A stretch of DNA of 64,000 bases, from positions 1,363,882 through 1,427,881 of the forward strand of contig PTEX01000032.1 of the NCBI GenBank assembly GCA_003342815.1. The letters run 5' to 3'. The notes under the pieces were generated by a model that saw only the letters and a list, made by a program, of their open reading frames with translations, ran no database searches and had not been told where the DNA came from. Source of the stretch: Eudromia elegans (taxonomy: Eukaryota; Chordata; Aves; Tinamiformes; Tinamidae). A program made the translations under genes and the position numbers. Shown in pieces: positions 50,256 to 61,100 of this stretch; positions within the stretch are counted from its first letter, which is position 1; every line of letters begins with the position of its first letter.

Positions 50256-50343
50256 TTATATATATATTTGGCAGTGAAAAAAGTTGTCAGAGATATTTAG
50301 GGGTTTATATATATGTTATATATATACACATACACACGTATAA
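50256..50343 (+). repeat. TA-rich microsatellite
   Basis: Runs of TATATATA appear at 50256-50267 and 50306-50325, followed by ACACATACACACG. It lies in a wider AT-rich block. Confidence 0.85.
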
Positions 50344-53300
50344 CTGATAAATCATATCTATATGCAATGTGAGGTGTTGCTATGGTAATCTTAATTTTAT
50401 ATTCCTTACATTAAGACGACGACCGCAAGTTGTTTGGCACCAAGATTGTCTTCTTTTATAGTATGTGCTGTGTTTAATCCAGTGGGACTCTGATCTCTGC
50501 CTCGCAGACCTATTGAAATAGAAATAACTACTTACAATAACATCGCCATCATTATGCGGTGACCTTGAATGCAGTTTCCTTTAAAAAAAGAAAAAAGAAA
50601 AAGAAAAGAAAAAAGAAGAAGGAGTAAAAGGAAGGAGAAAAAGCAGCAGCCCGTGCGTGCCGGCGTGCAAACGTGCAGCGTGGGCTCCGTCGCGGGCACG
50701 TGGTGGCCACCCGTGAGGTGCCAGGGAGCAGAGGGCAGTGGCAAGGCTCCGTGCCTGGGAATGTGCTGCCGGGATGTGCTGCAGCTCTCCGTCTGCTCCT
50801 CAGACACCCGGCAGCGCCGACGAGATGTCTTGGGATGGGAGGCTGGTGTCTCTGCGAGGGCTGGGGGTGTCGCGCCCGGAGCACTGCCCCTGCCCCAGGG
50901 CCACAAAAGCACTGCTGGGGTTTGCACTTTTCCTGGCAGGGGAGACCGAAAATGAGTTTCCTCAGGCTTTCCGCAGCCCTGGGAGAAGCTTTTGGGAGCC
51001 TATTCATGTCTATCTCCAGAACAACCCCACTGGACTAACGGGACTAACAGCACTCATATGTGGGCAAGGAAGATGCAGCAGCTCCAGAGGGCCCAGAGAT
51101 GGCCAGTGGCAGGACAGGGACCAAACCTAAGCAGGTACCTGCTGCCTTTACCTCTAGACAGTCGTTGCCTGTGGCCAGAGCCCGATGCAGCTGCGGGCAG
51201 GGAGGTCAAGCCGGACCCAGGAGCGAGCGCGAGGCGGCTTCACGAACACGGGCCAGCAACGATCACATCTCCGGGTGCTGAACGCGCATCCAGGGGTCAT
51301 TTTCAAACCAGACGTGTGGAAACAGCTCCTCCTCACTGGAGCAGCAAGGCGGCTTCCCCTGCAAGAGCCAGAAAGCCCCACAAAGGCAGGGAGACCCCAG
51401 CAGCAGCAGCATTGAAGTCAGTGTGACCACACGTGCCAGCCTGGGACGTAGCTGAGGGCAAGGAGCAACCTGGTGGGCCAGGCCAATGCCATTAGTGCAA
51501 ACACGCACGAACGCCAACCCCAGGGCCACCACGCCACGCAGGAGGAGGCAGACCTGGTCCTACCCCACACCGGGGGATCACACAGGAGTTAATTTGCCTC
51601 CGAGAGCCAGCAGGATCTGAGCCCCCTCCTCGTGCAAGGAGGGACGAGGAGCTGAGAGCTTTTGATTGCAACGGGAATGATGCAGAGCTGAAGCTGGGAA
51701 TCTGCAAAATACATGGGCAAGTTGACCCCCTGAGGACGAAAACGCCCGTGGGGGTTTCGGGAGCAAAAAGGCCTCACCTGAGCTCAGCTCTTGGGGGCGT
51801 TTTGTTTTCTCCAGAGCGATGGTGCTTCCAGCTCCAGGCATCTTCTCATTCCTTTACGCTCTCCGGCGGCGAGCGGGTCTCTCTGGGACGCTGAGTGACA
51901 GGTATTGTTACAGTGCCAAGGAGATGGGCCGCGCGACTGCCTGTGGCAGGCAGATCACCGCGAAATCATGACTTATCTGGAGTTAAATTAAGTTATGTCT
52001 CTCTTCCCTGCCTGCCCTGGCCATGGCTATGTGCAGGTACGCTGTATTTCTTCCTCTAGAAAGGAAAACACGGGGCCGTTTAGCACTGGAGGGAGATTAG
52101 GAAACGCCCCCAATGTAAACTCCAAGACAAAGCTCATTTGGGCATATTTGAGGTCTGGAGCTGACAAGTGACAAAGAGCAGAAGCTGAGTTTGCTCGATT
52201 TTGGCTTACGCAATTGCTTGGGGAATCATGGGAAGGAAAAACAGGTGAATTATTGTCGTCTACAGACTTAAACAAATGGGGACTTCAGACAAAAGTGCAT
52301 TGCTTAGACATTCAGATGGGGAAATATTTACCTCACGTGCAGAAGTAAATGTCATGGTTTACGAGTCATCTAAAGCCTTTTATGCTGAAAATCTCTCTCT
52401 GGGTGAGGCTGAGGATATTTCTCATCTCGTTCTTGGGCCGTTTGATCTATAGGCAGCACAAAAGGACCAGCCAGCATCTTATTCCCCAGCAAGGCCAGCC
52501 CGGAGCGGCGGCTGCCTCTGCCCCTCTAGGCACGTGCTCACGCTCCTGCTCATCCTGCAGGCCGGGAACGAGGGAAGAACCGTGCAAAGCACATGGATCT
52601 TGGCACAACGGCTTCCTCCGCGTTTTGGGAAAGGTGCCGCTATCAAGCAGCCCCTGCCTCCTGGGAAAGCCACGCTGCCTCCGCCAGGGAGGTCTTCTTT
52701 GGGAAGAAGTCTCCTTTTTCACACTCATGTCCAGGAGTGCAGGATGGACAAGCACGGAGCATAACCTTGACGGCTTGAGAAATTCAGCACATGCAAACGC
52801 GAGTCTTAGGCGGCTCTTTCCATGAAAGATTAGCTCACAGGGGGGATTCCTTCATGATGTGGCACCAACCAACACATTCATGTTTAGAATCAGAGACTTT
52901 GCTCCAAGCCACGACACACGGTCTCCTTATGTCCACAAATAGCCTCTTTTCCCTGTGAATGCTGCCTGCGGACCCTGCTCGTTGCGCTGCACAGCCCCGT
53001 GCCCTGCGGGATGTCCATTGCAGCAGCAGACGCACGGAAACGGGGCCCTTTGCTACAGTTTGTACCACAAGGTCCCCGGTGGCATCCGCAAGCTCCGAGT
53101 CCTGCTCGTACCTCAAGAGCAGCCCAGAGGGATGGTGGAGGGATCGGGGCTGCTTTATCCTCCCTCCACCTCCTCCAGTCCCTCTGAGCTGGGACATTAG
53201 AGGAGAGGGAGCAACAGGAACAGGCACAAAAGGGGGACAAGGTGGAAACAGCATCTGCCCATGGCCTGCGCCGGGGCCCTTCCTCGGAGGGGCAGGAGGA

Positions 53301-53614
53301 GCACGCAGGCAGCCACCCCGCTCCAGCATGGGCAGCCCCATGTCGGGGTGCCCCAGGGACCCCGCAGCGCGCAGGCTCGCCATGCAGTGAGTGGCACTTG
53401 CCTGAAGATGGCAAGCCAGCACCGCGGCTCACCGCGCGCCCGCAGCGAGCTGGGGAAGAAGGGGCTCCCTGCGAGCCACAGCGCTGTGTTTTCTGCGCGA
53501 GCCATGTAAAGCCAGAGCAGAACGTAGATTGCAGTGTTTATCAAACGGGTCCGAGCCTTTCTCTTTCCTCCGTTCCCTGTTAAACACTGCCCGGATTGCA
53601 GAATTGCAAAGGGA

Positions 53615-53634
53615 TTTTTTTTTTTTTTTTTTTT
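53615..53634 (+). repeat. homopolymer T20
   Basis: Twenty consecutive T residues. On the - strand this is A20, but I see no retroposed sequence upstream of it to call a processed copy. Confidence 0.97.
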
Positions 53635-53719
53635 GCCTTGCTCTTGCTGGAGCACCAGACCTCGAATCCAAATGCAAAGTGTGGGGAAGAAATTGCAATG
53701 CATCCATTGGCACCAGGGA

Positions 53720-53930
53720 GCCATACAGCTAGTCTGTGCCAGTAATAATTTATCCTAAGCCTTCTAGTGGCATTTTATGTCTTTTTGCTGTAGTGCTATT
53801 ACAGCTTTGATTACTCCATTTTTATGTTTGTCAGCACAGCATATGGGCGAGATAATTTGTATTCAAAGTATTAAACTGGTAATGTAAATTATTAAAGACC
53901 CAATTCATAAAAGCATCGCACACCATATGC
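53720..53930. other. AT-rich island resembling a conserved non-coding element
   Basis: Between GC-rich flanks, about 200 bp are AT-rich but not simple repeat. They contain several homeodomain-type cores, such as TAATAATTTA near 53744, GATTACTCC near 53809 and TAAATTATTAAAG near 53884. The complexity and lack of decay signs resemble developmental enhancers. Conservation cannot be judged from one sequence. Confidence 0.3.
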
Positions 53931-56292
53931 AGATCCTTCCCCTGCACTCGCGCCCCTCCCTCTCCCCCACTTCCGCAGCCCCGGCTCCCAGCAATCGGAG
54001 CAGGATCAGGATCACACGCAGCCCAGCACCATCCCATGTGCCCGAGCACCCGGCGCTGCCTCCGTACCCACGAGCACAGCTAGAGACGCCGCCAGTGGGT
54101 GTGGGTCCGGGTGGGACAAGGATTTTGCACCTCGACACTCACGTTGCACAGGATGCTCGGGCCCGAGCGCGCCGGCTTCGCGTGGGGATTCCAGCACCGA
54201 GGGCTGGGGTAAAACCCGCCGATCCCACGGGGAAATTCAGCTTTTCAGCTGCAACCCCGGCAGCAACGGGCAGCTCGTTTCTGTAGCTGTTTACCAGCCC
54301 ATGCACAGCACCATCATGCTGAGCAGATGCCGTCTTCTGTTTTTCTCATTACCAAGATTTACTGTCTTATAAGCTTATTATTGACTGAGGCTTGAGCCTC
54401 TCTTCGGGGCTGAGGACAAGGGAGCTCCAAACACCCGGCAGCTACGGCATGCAATGGAGCACCTGCAGCAACGTCCTGCGGCCAACCCACCGTCCTGGTC
54501 ACCTTCTCCAATCCCATTTTCCTCTGCCCCGTTCGTCCCTATTGAGCATCTTCCACAAGGACCAGCTGGACAAACCGGGGCTCTTGTGGGGTGTTCGCAG
54601 CAGGCTGGGCCTGTCGTGGATGCTCAAAGACACCTTCAACCAGAGCAGGACATGGGGTGCTCGTATTTAACTGCCCTCGCTCCGCGTCGCTTTGCGCGTG
54701 CGTATACGTGCCCACGGGCACTGCGATTGCTGAGGACACAACCAGGGGGATGCTGCAGGTTCACCTCTCTTCTGCTGCCTGTGGAAAGCGGAGAGACCTC
54801 GGAAAGCACGAGGAGGAAAGACCTCCTCGTTCTGTGGCCGCTGGCTCCTGGCACCATGGTCATCACCAGAATGGTTCTTGCAGGGGGAAGGAGGGAGGGT
54901 ATAAGCGAAACAAGCCCCCGGAATCCCTGCCGAGGGGATGAAGCCACACGAGCACAGGCATGTGGTGACACTGAGGCGGTGAGACCTGGGCCACCATGTG
55001 CCACCACCCTTGGGCCTGCCCTGGCTGCCTATCCTGCTCCTGCCATGGAGAAGGAGCCCGTGTGGGAAGAGAGCCCATCTGCTGCAGAGCTGTCACCGGG
55101 AGAAGGGGCGGGTGGTGCTGGTGGCACCAGGACTGTGGCACCCAGAACCAGCACAGAACCGGGGATGACTTTGAAGCCCGGGAGCCTGACAGATGAGCAA
55201 TCCCTCGAGATGCCTCTGGGGATGGCTCAGCCACCCCCCGGCGCGCACTGAAGCTTAACGCTGCTTTATGCTGTTGACACAACCCCATCCCAATCCGGCA
55301 CTCCCAGGCAGGGTGTCTTTGCCCTTCCAACCACAGGGAAAGGGCAGGACATCAGACCACCATGCGGCTTCCCAAGGCTTGACACCCAGCCTCTCCAGCG
55401 GGCCCACAGGTGCCACCACGTCTCCCTCGGGAAATCCATACTAACTGCAGGATGCTGCTCTCCGGCACACCAAACCGAGCACAGGAGTGGATTTGTTTAC
55501 TCATCCACGCACTCCCTGTCACGCACAAATTGCTCTCATCATCATCTCGCTCTAAGCTCACACAGAGACGTTACAGAGTCATCATGTTTCATACCCAGAA
55601 AGACACAAATTCACCCTAACAGCGAAAAGGCTCCAGGTACCCACGGGAACACTGCTCAGCTCCTCCGCTCAGACCTTCAACCGGGACACGTGGCTCCACC
55701 ACCAGCCAAGCCGAGCTCCTCTGCTGTCGACATGCAAAACAAAGGTCAGCATCTCCTCAGAGCACCCAGGCGAAGTCACTGCTGCTGGTCCCCCTGCCAG
55801 CCTGGAGCACCACGACAGCCTGGTGACACCACAGGCATTCACTTTAGGCTAAGTCCATACAGTCCACAGAGCAGCAAAGAAACCTGCTCTTTCCTTGGGA
55901 CAACCGCAAGGCAAAGCTCCAATCCACAGCCAGCCAGACCGGCATCCATGAAGGTCTTCAAGAGCAGGGCAACGAGGGGACAAATCTGGCCAGGAGGCAG
56001 TGGCAGCTCTGACAAGGTTCACACATGCAAGGACCTCCGAACTGAGCTCCAAGCTAAAGCAAGGGCTGCTGTCGTGACACCAGGAGCAGGGAGAGCCTGG
56101 GGAGGAGCTCGGCACTGAGCCTCAGTAACACCCAGAGCACCCAGAAAGCCTCTTGCTTCTCCCACCGGCGCTCACACCAGGCTGGTTTAGACAGAGGGCA
56201 AGTCCCTTTTGGTTACCCATGCCTCAGATTTGCTCCCGACACTTCCTCTCACCACAGCAGACAGCAGTTGTGTCACATACGGTAACACACGG

Positions 56293-56935
56293 AGCAGCCC
56301 CGCAGAGAGGGACCTGGGCGTCATGGTGGACGACAAGTTGACCATGAGGCAGCAGGGTGCCCTCGTGGCCAAGAAAGCCAATGGGATCCTGGGGTGCATT
56401 AAGGGCGTCTCCAGCAGGTCGAGGGGGAGGATTGTCCCCCTCTACTCAGCCCTGGTGAGGCCGCCCCTGGAGCACTGGGTGCAGTTCTGGGCTCCCCAGG
56501 ACAAGAAGGATGTGGAGCTGCCAGAGAGAGTCCAGCGCAGGACTACAAGGATGATTAGGGGTCTGGAACATCTGCCCTATGAGCAAAGCCTGAGAGAGCT
56601 GGGCCTCTTCAGCCTGGAGAAGAGAAGGCTGAGAGGGGATCTGATCAGTGTGTGTCAGTACCTCAAGGGAGGGAGCGAGGATGGGGCCGGCCTCTTCTCA
56701 GTGGTGGCCAACGATAGGACTAGAGGAAATGGCCATAAACTGAAGTATCAAAAGTTCCACAAGAACTTAAGGAAATAATTCTTAACAGAGAGGGAGACAG
56801 AGCACTGGAACAGGCTGCCCAGAGAGGTGGTGGAGTCTCCTTCTCTGGAGATCTTCAAAATCCGCTTGGACGCCACCCTGTGCCACATGCTCTGGGAGAC
56901 CCAGCGTGTGCACGGGGGGTTGGACTAGATGACCT
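56293..56935 (+). pseudogene. CR1 ORF2 C-terminal remnant
   Basis: One frame reads through the region after the reverse transcriptase domain, including [51 protein letters not shown] and [11 protein letters not shown]. It is broken by a TAA at 56776-56778. The same frame resumes with [19 protein letters not shown] and ends at a TAG near 56927. Endonuclease and polymerase domains are missing, so the copy is dead. Apart from that single stop the frame is intact, which suggests modest age. Confidence 0.9.
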
Positions 56936-56969
56936 CTAGAGGTCCCTTCCAACCTCAATGATTCTATGA
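56293..56969 (+). mobile_element. CR1 LINE, 5'-truncated copy with 3' UTR
   Basis: The copy begins inside the C-terminal part of ORF2 ([16 protein letters not shown]) and runs to the CR1 3' end, CCCTTCCAACCTCAATG then ATTCTATGA. CR1 copies usually end in two or more such 8-bp repeats; this one has a single ATTCTATGA at 56961-56969. 5' truncation is the usual outcome of target-primed reverse transcription. It is the best preserved CR1 in the window. Confidence 0.95.
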
Positions 56970-57689
56970 CAGGATGGCCAAAAACACAGCAAAACAAGGT
57001 GACACAGCAAGAGCTGCTGGCCACCGACACCAGGCCGAGTCCGCTGGCGGGTGTCAGCGTGGGCAGGGCGAGCAGGTGGCACGAGGGACACCCCCATGAT
57101 GGGCATGGTCGTGCTTTGCCAGGGCTTCCCCCTCCACCTCGGGGAGCTCCGTTGAGCTGCGACACTCGGGCTCTGAGGGGACACGACCCGTGCCACAACG
57201 CGCTCCCATCGCTGTCCCACTCCCTGGGGCACTATCTCCAGTAGCGACCAGCACATCCCTGTTGGCCATCGTAATTATCAACACCAGCGCCATGTGTCCT
57301 TCAGGCCCTCCTGGGCTTTGCAGCAACACTCGGGTGCTAGGGGACAGTTCAGCGACATCCCTGCAAACCCAGCACCGTGCCAAGCTCTGCCCCGGCACGC
57401 TACAAGCAGGGCCAAGCCTGCCAAAGGCAGGTTGTCCAGGGGAAGGACAAAAGCACAGGCAAACAGAGCACTGGAGATGAAGGATGATAACTGAGCAATG
57501 GTGCACGCCTGGAGAGACACGCAACAACTGCTTAAAAAAAGAAAACAGCATTTAGCTATTTTTGTTCCCAACATATTTGGGATTCCTTTTTCAATATTTT
57601 GTTTTCAAAAAGGTAAAAATATTTTTCAACTCATATTTCATCACAAAATGAAATAATAAAAGCCGCAGCCATCTGTGCCCGGCACCGTG
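56970..57689. other. non-coding spacer between CR1 and CpG island
   Basis: No gene is recognised. The first part is GC-rich; from about 57530 it becomes AT-rich (TTTTTCAATATTTTG and similar) immediately before the CpG island. Confidence 0.5.
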
Positions 57690-58160
57690 CTGGAGCGCGC
57701 TGCTCTGCGCCAAGGACCGAGCGCCGTCCCGGCTCCCTGGGCCGCGCGGGGACTCCCGGAGCGGCCCCGGGCTCCGGCCGCCCGCGCTCCCGAGCCGGGG
57801 GCGAACCGCACGCGTTGCTGCGGGCGGCAATGGCTCCACGCGCCGCTCTCGTCTTTCCTAACCCGCTCCGCACGCCGCAGGGGACGGCGCTCGCAGCAGC
57901 GGGGCTGCTCCCGCGCCGGGGTCCCCGGCACCAGCCACGCGGCGCCAGCGAGGAAGGGCACAAACGGGTGAGGACGGGGAGCAGCCGCTGCGACGGGCGC
58001 AAAGCTGCCGCGCACCCACGTGTGCTGCTGCTGCTGCTGCCGGGAGGCGGCGAGGCCAGACCCGCGGGCACGGCCGCCCCGTGCGAAACGCCGGCTCTGG
58101 CGCGGGCTCCCAGCGCTTCGCCCCTGGCTCTCGTTAGGAACGCCGAGCCGCGGCAGAGCC
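57690..58160. promoter_or_regulatory. strong CpG island, possible promoter of an unseen transcript
   Basis: CpG is very dense throughout. An AATAAAAG motif at 57654-57661, in otherwise AT-rich DNA, precedes it on the + strand. A good donor-like CGG|GTGAGGA occurs near 57967, and a CACGTG E-box lies at 58017-58022. These fit a first exon on the + strand, divergent from MTNR1C, but transcription on the - strand is equally possible. Long GC-rich open frames on both strands show no domain, so I do not call a protein. Confidence 0.5.
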
Positions 58161-61100
58161 TGCGCCGCTTCACAAGTAACCCCCAGGACTGTTATTCCAG
58201 AACACATCGAGGGAGCAGCTGCCATCCCACCGCGCGGCTCGTTTTTGGTGAGCGTAACCCATATAACGAGCACAAAAACCATCCCAACAGACAAGCTAAA
58301 CAGCAGGCTTCCAGATGTCCGCCCAGCTCTCCCATCCCAGACTCTTAATCCTCTACTTTGTCTGAGCTCTAGCTGATTTCTGATGCATTCAGATTATCCG
58401 GACAGCGTAACTGCTAGGGAACATCTAAATATTCCCCCCTCCCACCGCAGCTTTCACCTTGAAGGAGAAGCACTTCCCCGAGCCCAGGCCCTTCTTTATC
58501 AAGCCAATTAGCTTCACACAAAGCAACGATGGGGACCCAGCACAGCTCAATGGCCTGTAAAAACCCCCAATATTTTGGGATGGGTGGAAGCCAAATATGA
58601 CTCTTTAAAGAAAGTGCATAACCAGAGGATTGGCCTTTCCACCGCTCTTACAAAGAACACTCAGCAGGCACGACTGACATGCCAACCACTTAATGTATCG
58701 TACAGAAGAGTTTACAAACAGAGCAGCTATAATTCCGCCTATAACTTTGGAGAACCCATGTTTGCAAGGAACAAAAGGAAGTGATTAACAGGGGAAATAT
58801 GCGTAGTACAAAAAAGACTTTTTAGTCCAGAAAGGGATGTCCATATTTAGAAACACTCGATTCCTGTTGTCAGCGCCCTGCTTTTGCCTGCATGCATTTC
58901 TCCCCCTGAAAGAAAGAAGTCACAGAGGGAGTTTGTGCACGGCGCTGTCACATGCACACAGACACCACGGCTGTGCCTCGGGGAGCTAGGGAGAAACGCA
59001 GAGATTTCAGAGGAGAAAAGTAAAATTTAAAAAAGGAAATAAAAGAAATGAAGAGATCACCCTCGTCACGGTTGGGTGAGGAGAGAACACGGAGACCCGG
59101 GCTCCTCTGTGGGGCTGCCCCATGGGTTCCCAACATGTTGTGCAGCCCAAGAGCTCCCTGCTATGAGGGGATGCCCTGGGCTCTGCTGCACGGGACCTGC
59201 CACGAGCCTCCTCTCTGCTAGCCCCAAGGGAGCCACCGCTCCACTCGCCCCACGCGGCCACAGCCACTTGCTGTCACAGGCCCCACCACGGCTCCCCCAC
59301 AGCAGTGCTCGCACCACCTGATGCTTTTCCCCCCAGTTTCTTTTCATTTCTCCCATGGTTTATCCCAGGTTTCTGCCAAGACTGTGCTTACCGTAGAGGT
59401 GAAACAGGAATCACAGAAAAAAAAACAAATTAAAAAAAAAATCCTCACACATTCGAAAGAACCGAACGCCTTCTGCGAGCTGCCCGCAAGGCTCAAAACA
59501 CTGTATCTGCTCTATCCTTTTTTGTTAAATGACTCTCCAGGGTAGAAAACCACCAAAGAAGGAAACACAAATGAGTGAGTAGCGAGAGATCTTTAACTGG
59601 ACAACTTTATGCTGTTTTGTCAGGTTTTATTCCAATTGCAGACAAGCCCTCGGAAGGCAGACTTCTCTTTTAAGACTTCGCCTGGCACCTCTGTCTTTGA
59701 GCTGCTTGCAAAAATTAAGTTACTACACGAGGCAATGAAATAAGCCCCTTGAAGACCTGGCACATGTTTCCTTTTGCTCTGCCTGCTACAGAGAGGCGAC
59801 CTTTGGCAGCGGCCAGGGCACGCAGCTGCAGGTAGTAATACCTTAAACAACTGCAAAAGCAGAACCCAGAAAAGATTCCCAGTTCAGCCTCTAAAGATAA
59901 AGGGAACAAAACCTGACCAACATATTTTTCCCCCGCTCTGAAGTTCTCTAATAGCTCATAAAGGAACCTAGAGGCCAAATTGCCCCTGCTCCTGCCTTTC
60001 ACAAGCCTCTTTTGCATGAAAATATTGGCAGTGCATCCCAAGTAACACATAGCAGAAGAGCAATCGCATGGTAATTATCGGGAGGCAAGAGAGGTTTTGT
60101 CTCATGCCGTCGCCCAAATCACTGCCACCCTCTCCTTGGATGAAAGTCCTAACCTGACAGAAAGCACATCTTAAAGTTTCATTTTTTTAAAAAAAAAGGA
60201 AAAAAGCTAAAAAAAACCACAACAGTGATAAGGCCTCACAACAACACAGACAATATTTGATCAATATTATAAAAAAGCCTTTTTACAGTTTGAAATACTC
60301 AGGAAGGCTTTATAAGAGGAGGGGCTAGGTAAAAAGAGCTGCTTTTTAACTCACAAGGCCCTCGCCGAATGTCCCGATACACAGGGCTTGCAGAGACGTG
60401 TGGTGCCAGGGTAAAAGAGCTGCTCCGAGACCAGGGGCACCTGCCGACGGCCCGAGGGTGTCTCGAGGTGCTCAGGGAAACTGCCGTGTTTGCGCTCCAG
60501 GGCGCAGATGGCACCAGCAAACGCACTGAAAACTCCCAGTCCTGCAGCAAGGCCGAAAATTGGGGTTTTCTGGAGGATGGATTCAGGCAGCCAAGAGAAG
60601 GGCTTCACCTCAGGGGACACAGCTACAAGAAGGGCATCCCTGCTTGTCCCAGCTCCATCTCTCAGCACCAACAAAACAGGGATCTGCCCAACTCACACAC
60701 ATCACGGCTTCCAAAGGTCTCAGCACCTCCGTGGCACTAGGGTTTCTAACCCAAACGACATCCAGGCTCTGTAACCATGGACAGATCACTTACTCCCTCA
60801 CCCTAGCACAGCTAACAACCCCGATTTAGCTGCTTCCTAGGAGTCCCCGCGAGGCCATGCCTCCAAGGACAAGATAAAGAGGAACTCATGGGCTATGGAG
60901 ACCCTGTAGCCATCTACAGGCACCTCCAGAAGGGCTGGTACCACTTCCTTGTGCCCCATTTAAGGAGCCAGGTGCAGAAAGGCACTTGGAAAAGCTTTCA
61001 GGAGCAGATGACTCCAAACAAGTCGTTAGCACAGGCTAGGAGACCAACTCCCCCAGCATCACACTTGACAGTGCAGACATCAGGTCTACCTATCTATCAC

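Larger units (their letters stand above)
46966..56292. other. non-coding region between two CR1 copies
   Basis: This region alternates GC-rich blocks (47.0-48.8, 50.7-51.5, 53.2-53.5 kb) with AT-rich ones (49.8-50.6, 53.7-53.9 kb). I see no recognisable protein, tRNA or retrovirus-like structure. Features worth marking inside it are listed separately. Confidence 0.5.

Noticed and set aside
57631-58348. GC-rich open frames of 118-217 codons on both strands
   Set aside because: Stop codons are rare in CpG islands, so open frames in several registers are expected. The peptides are Arg/Ala/Pro/Gly-rich without motifs.
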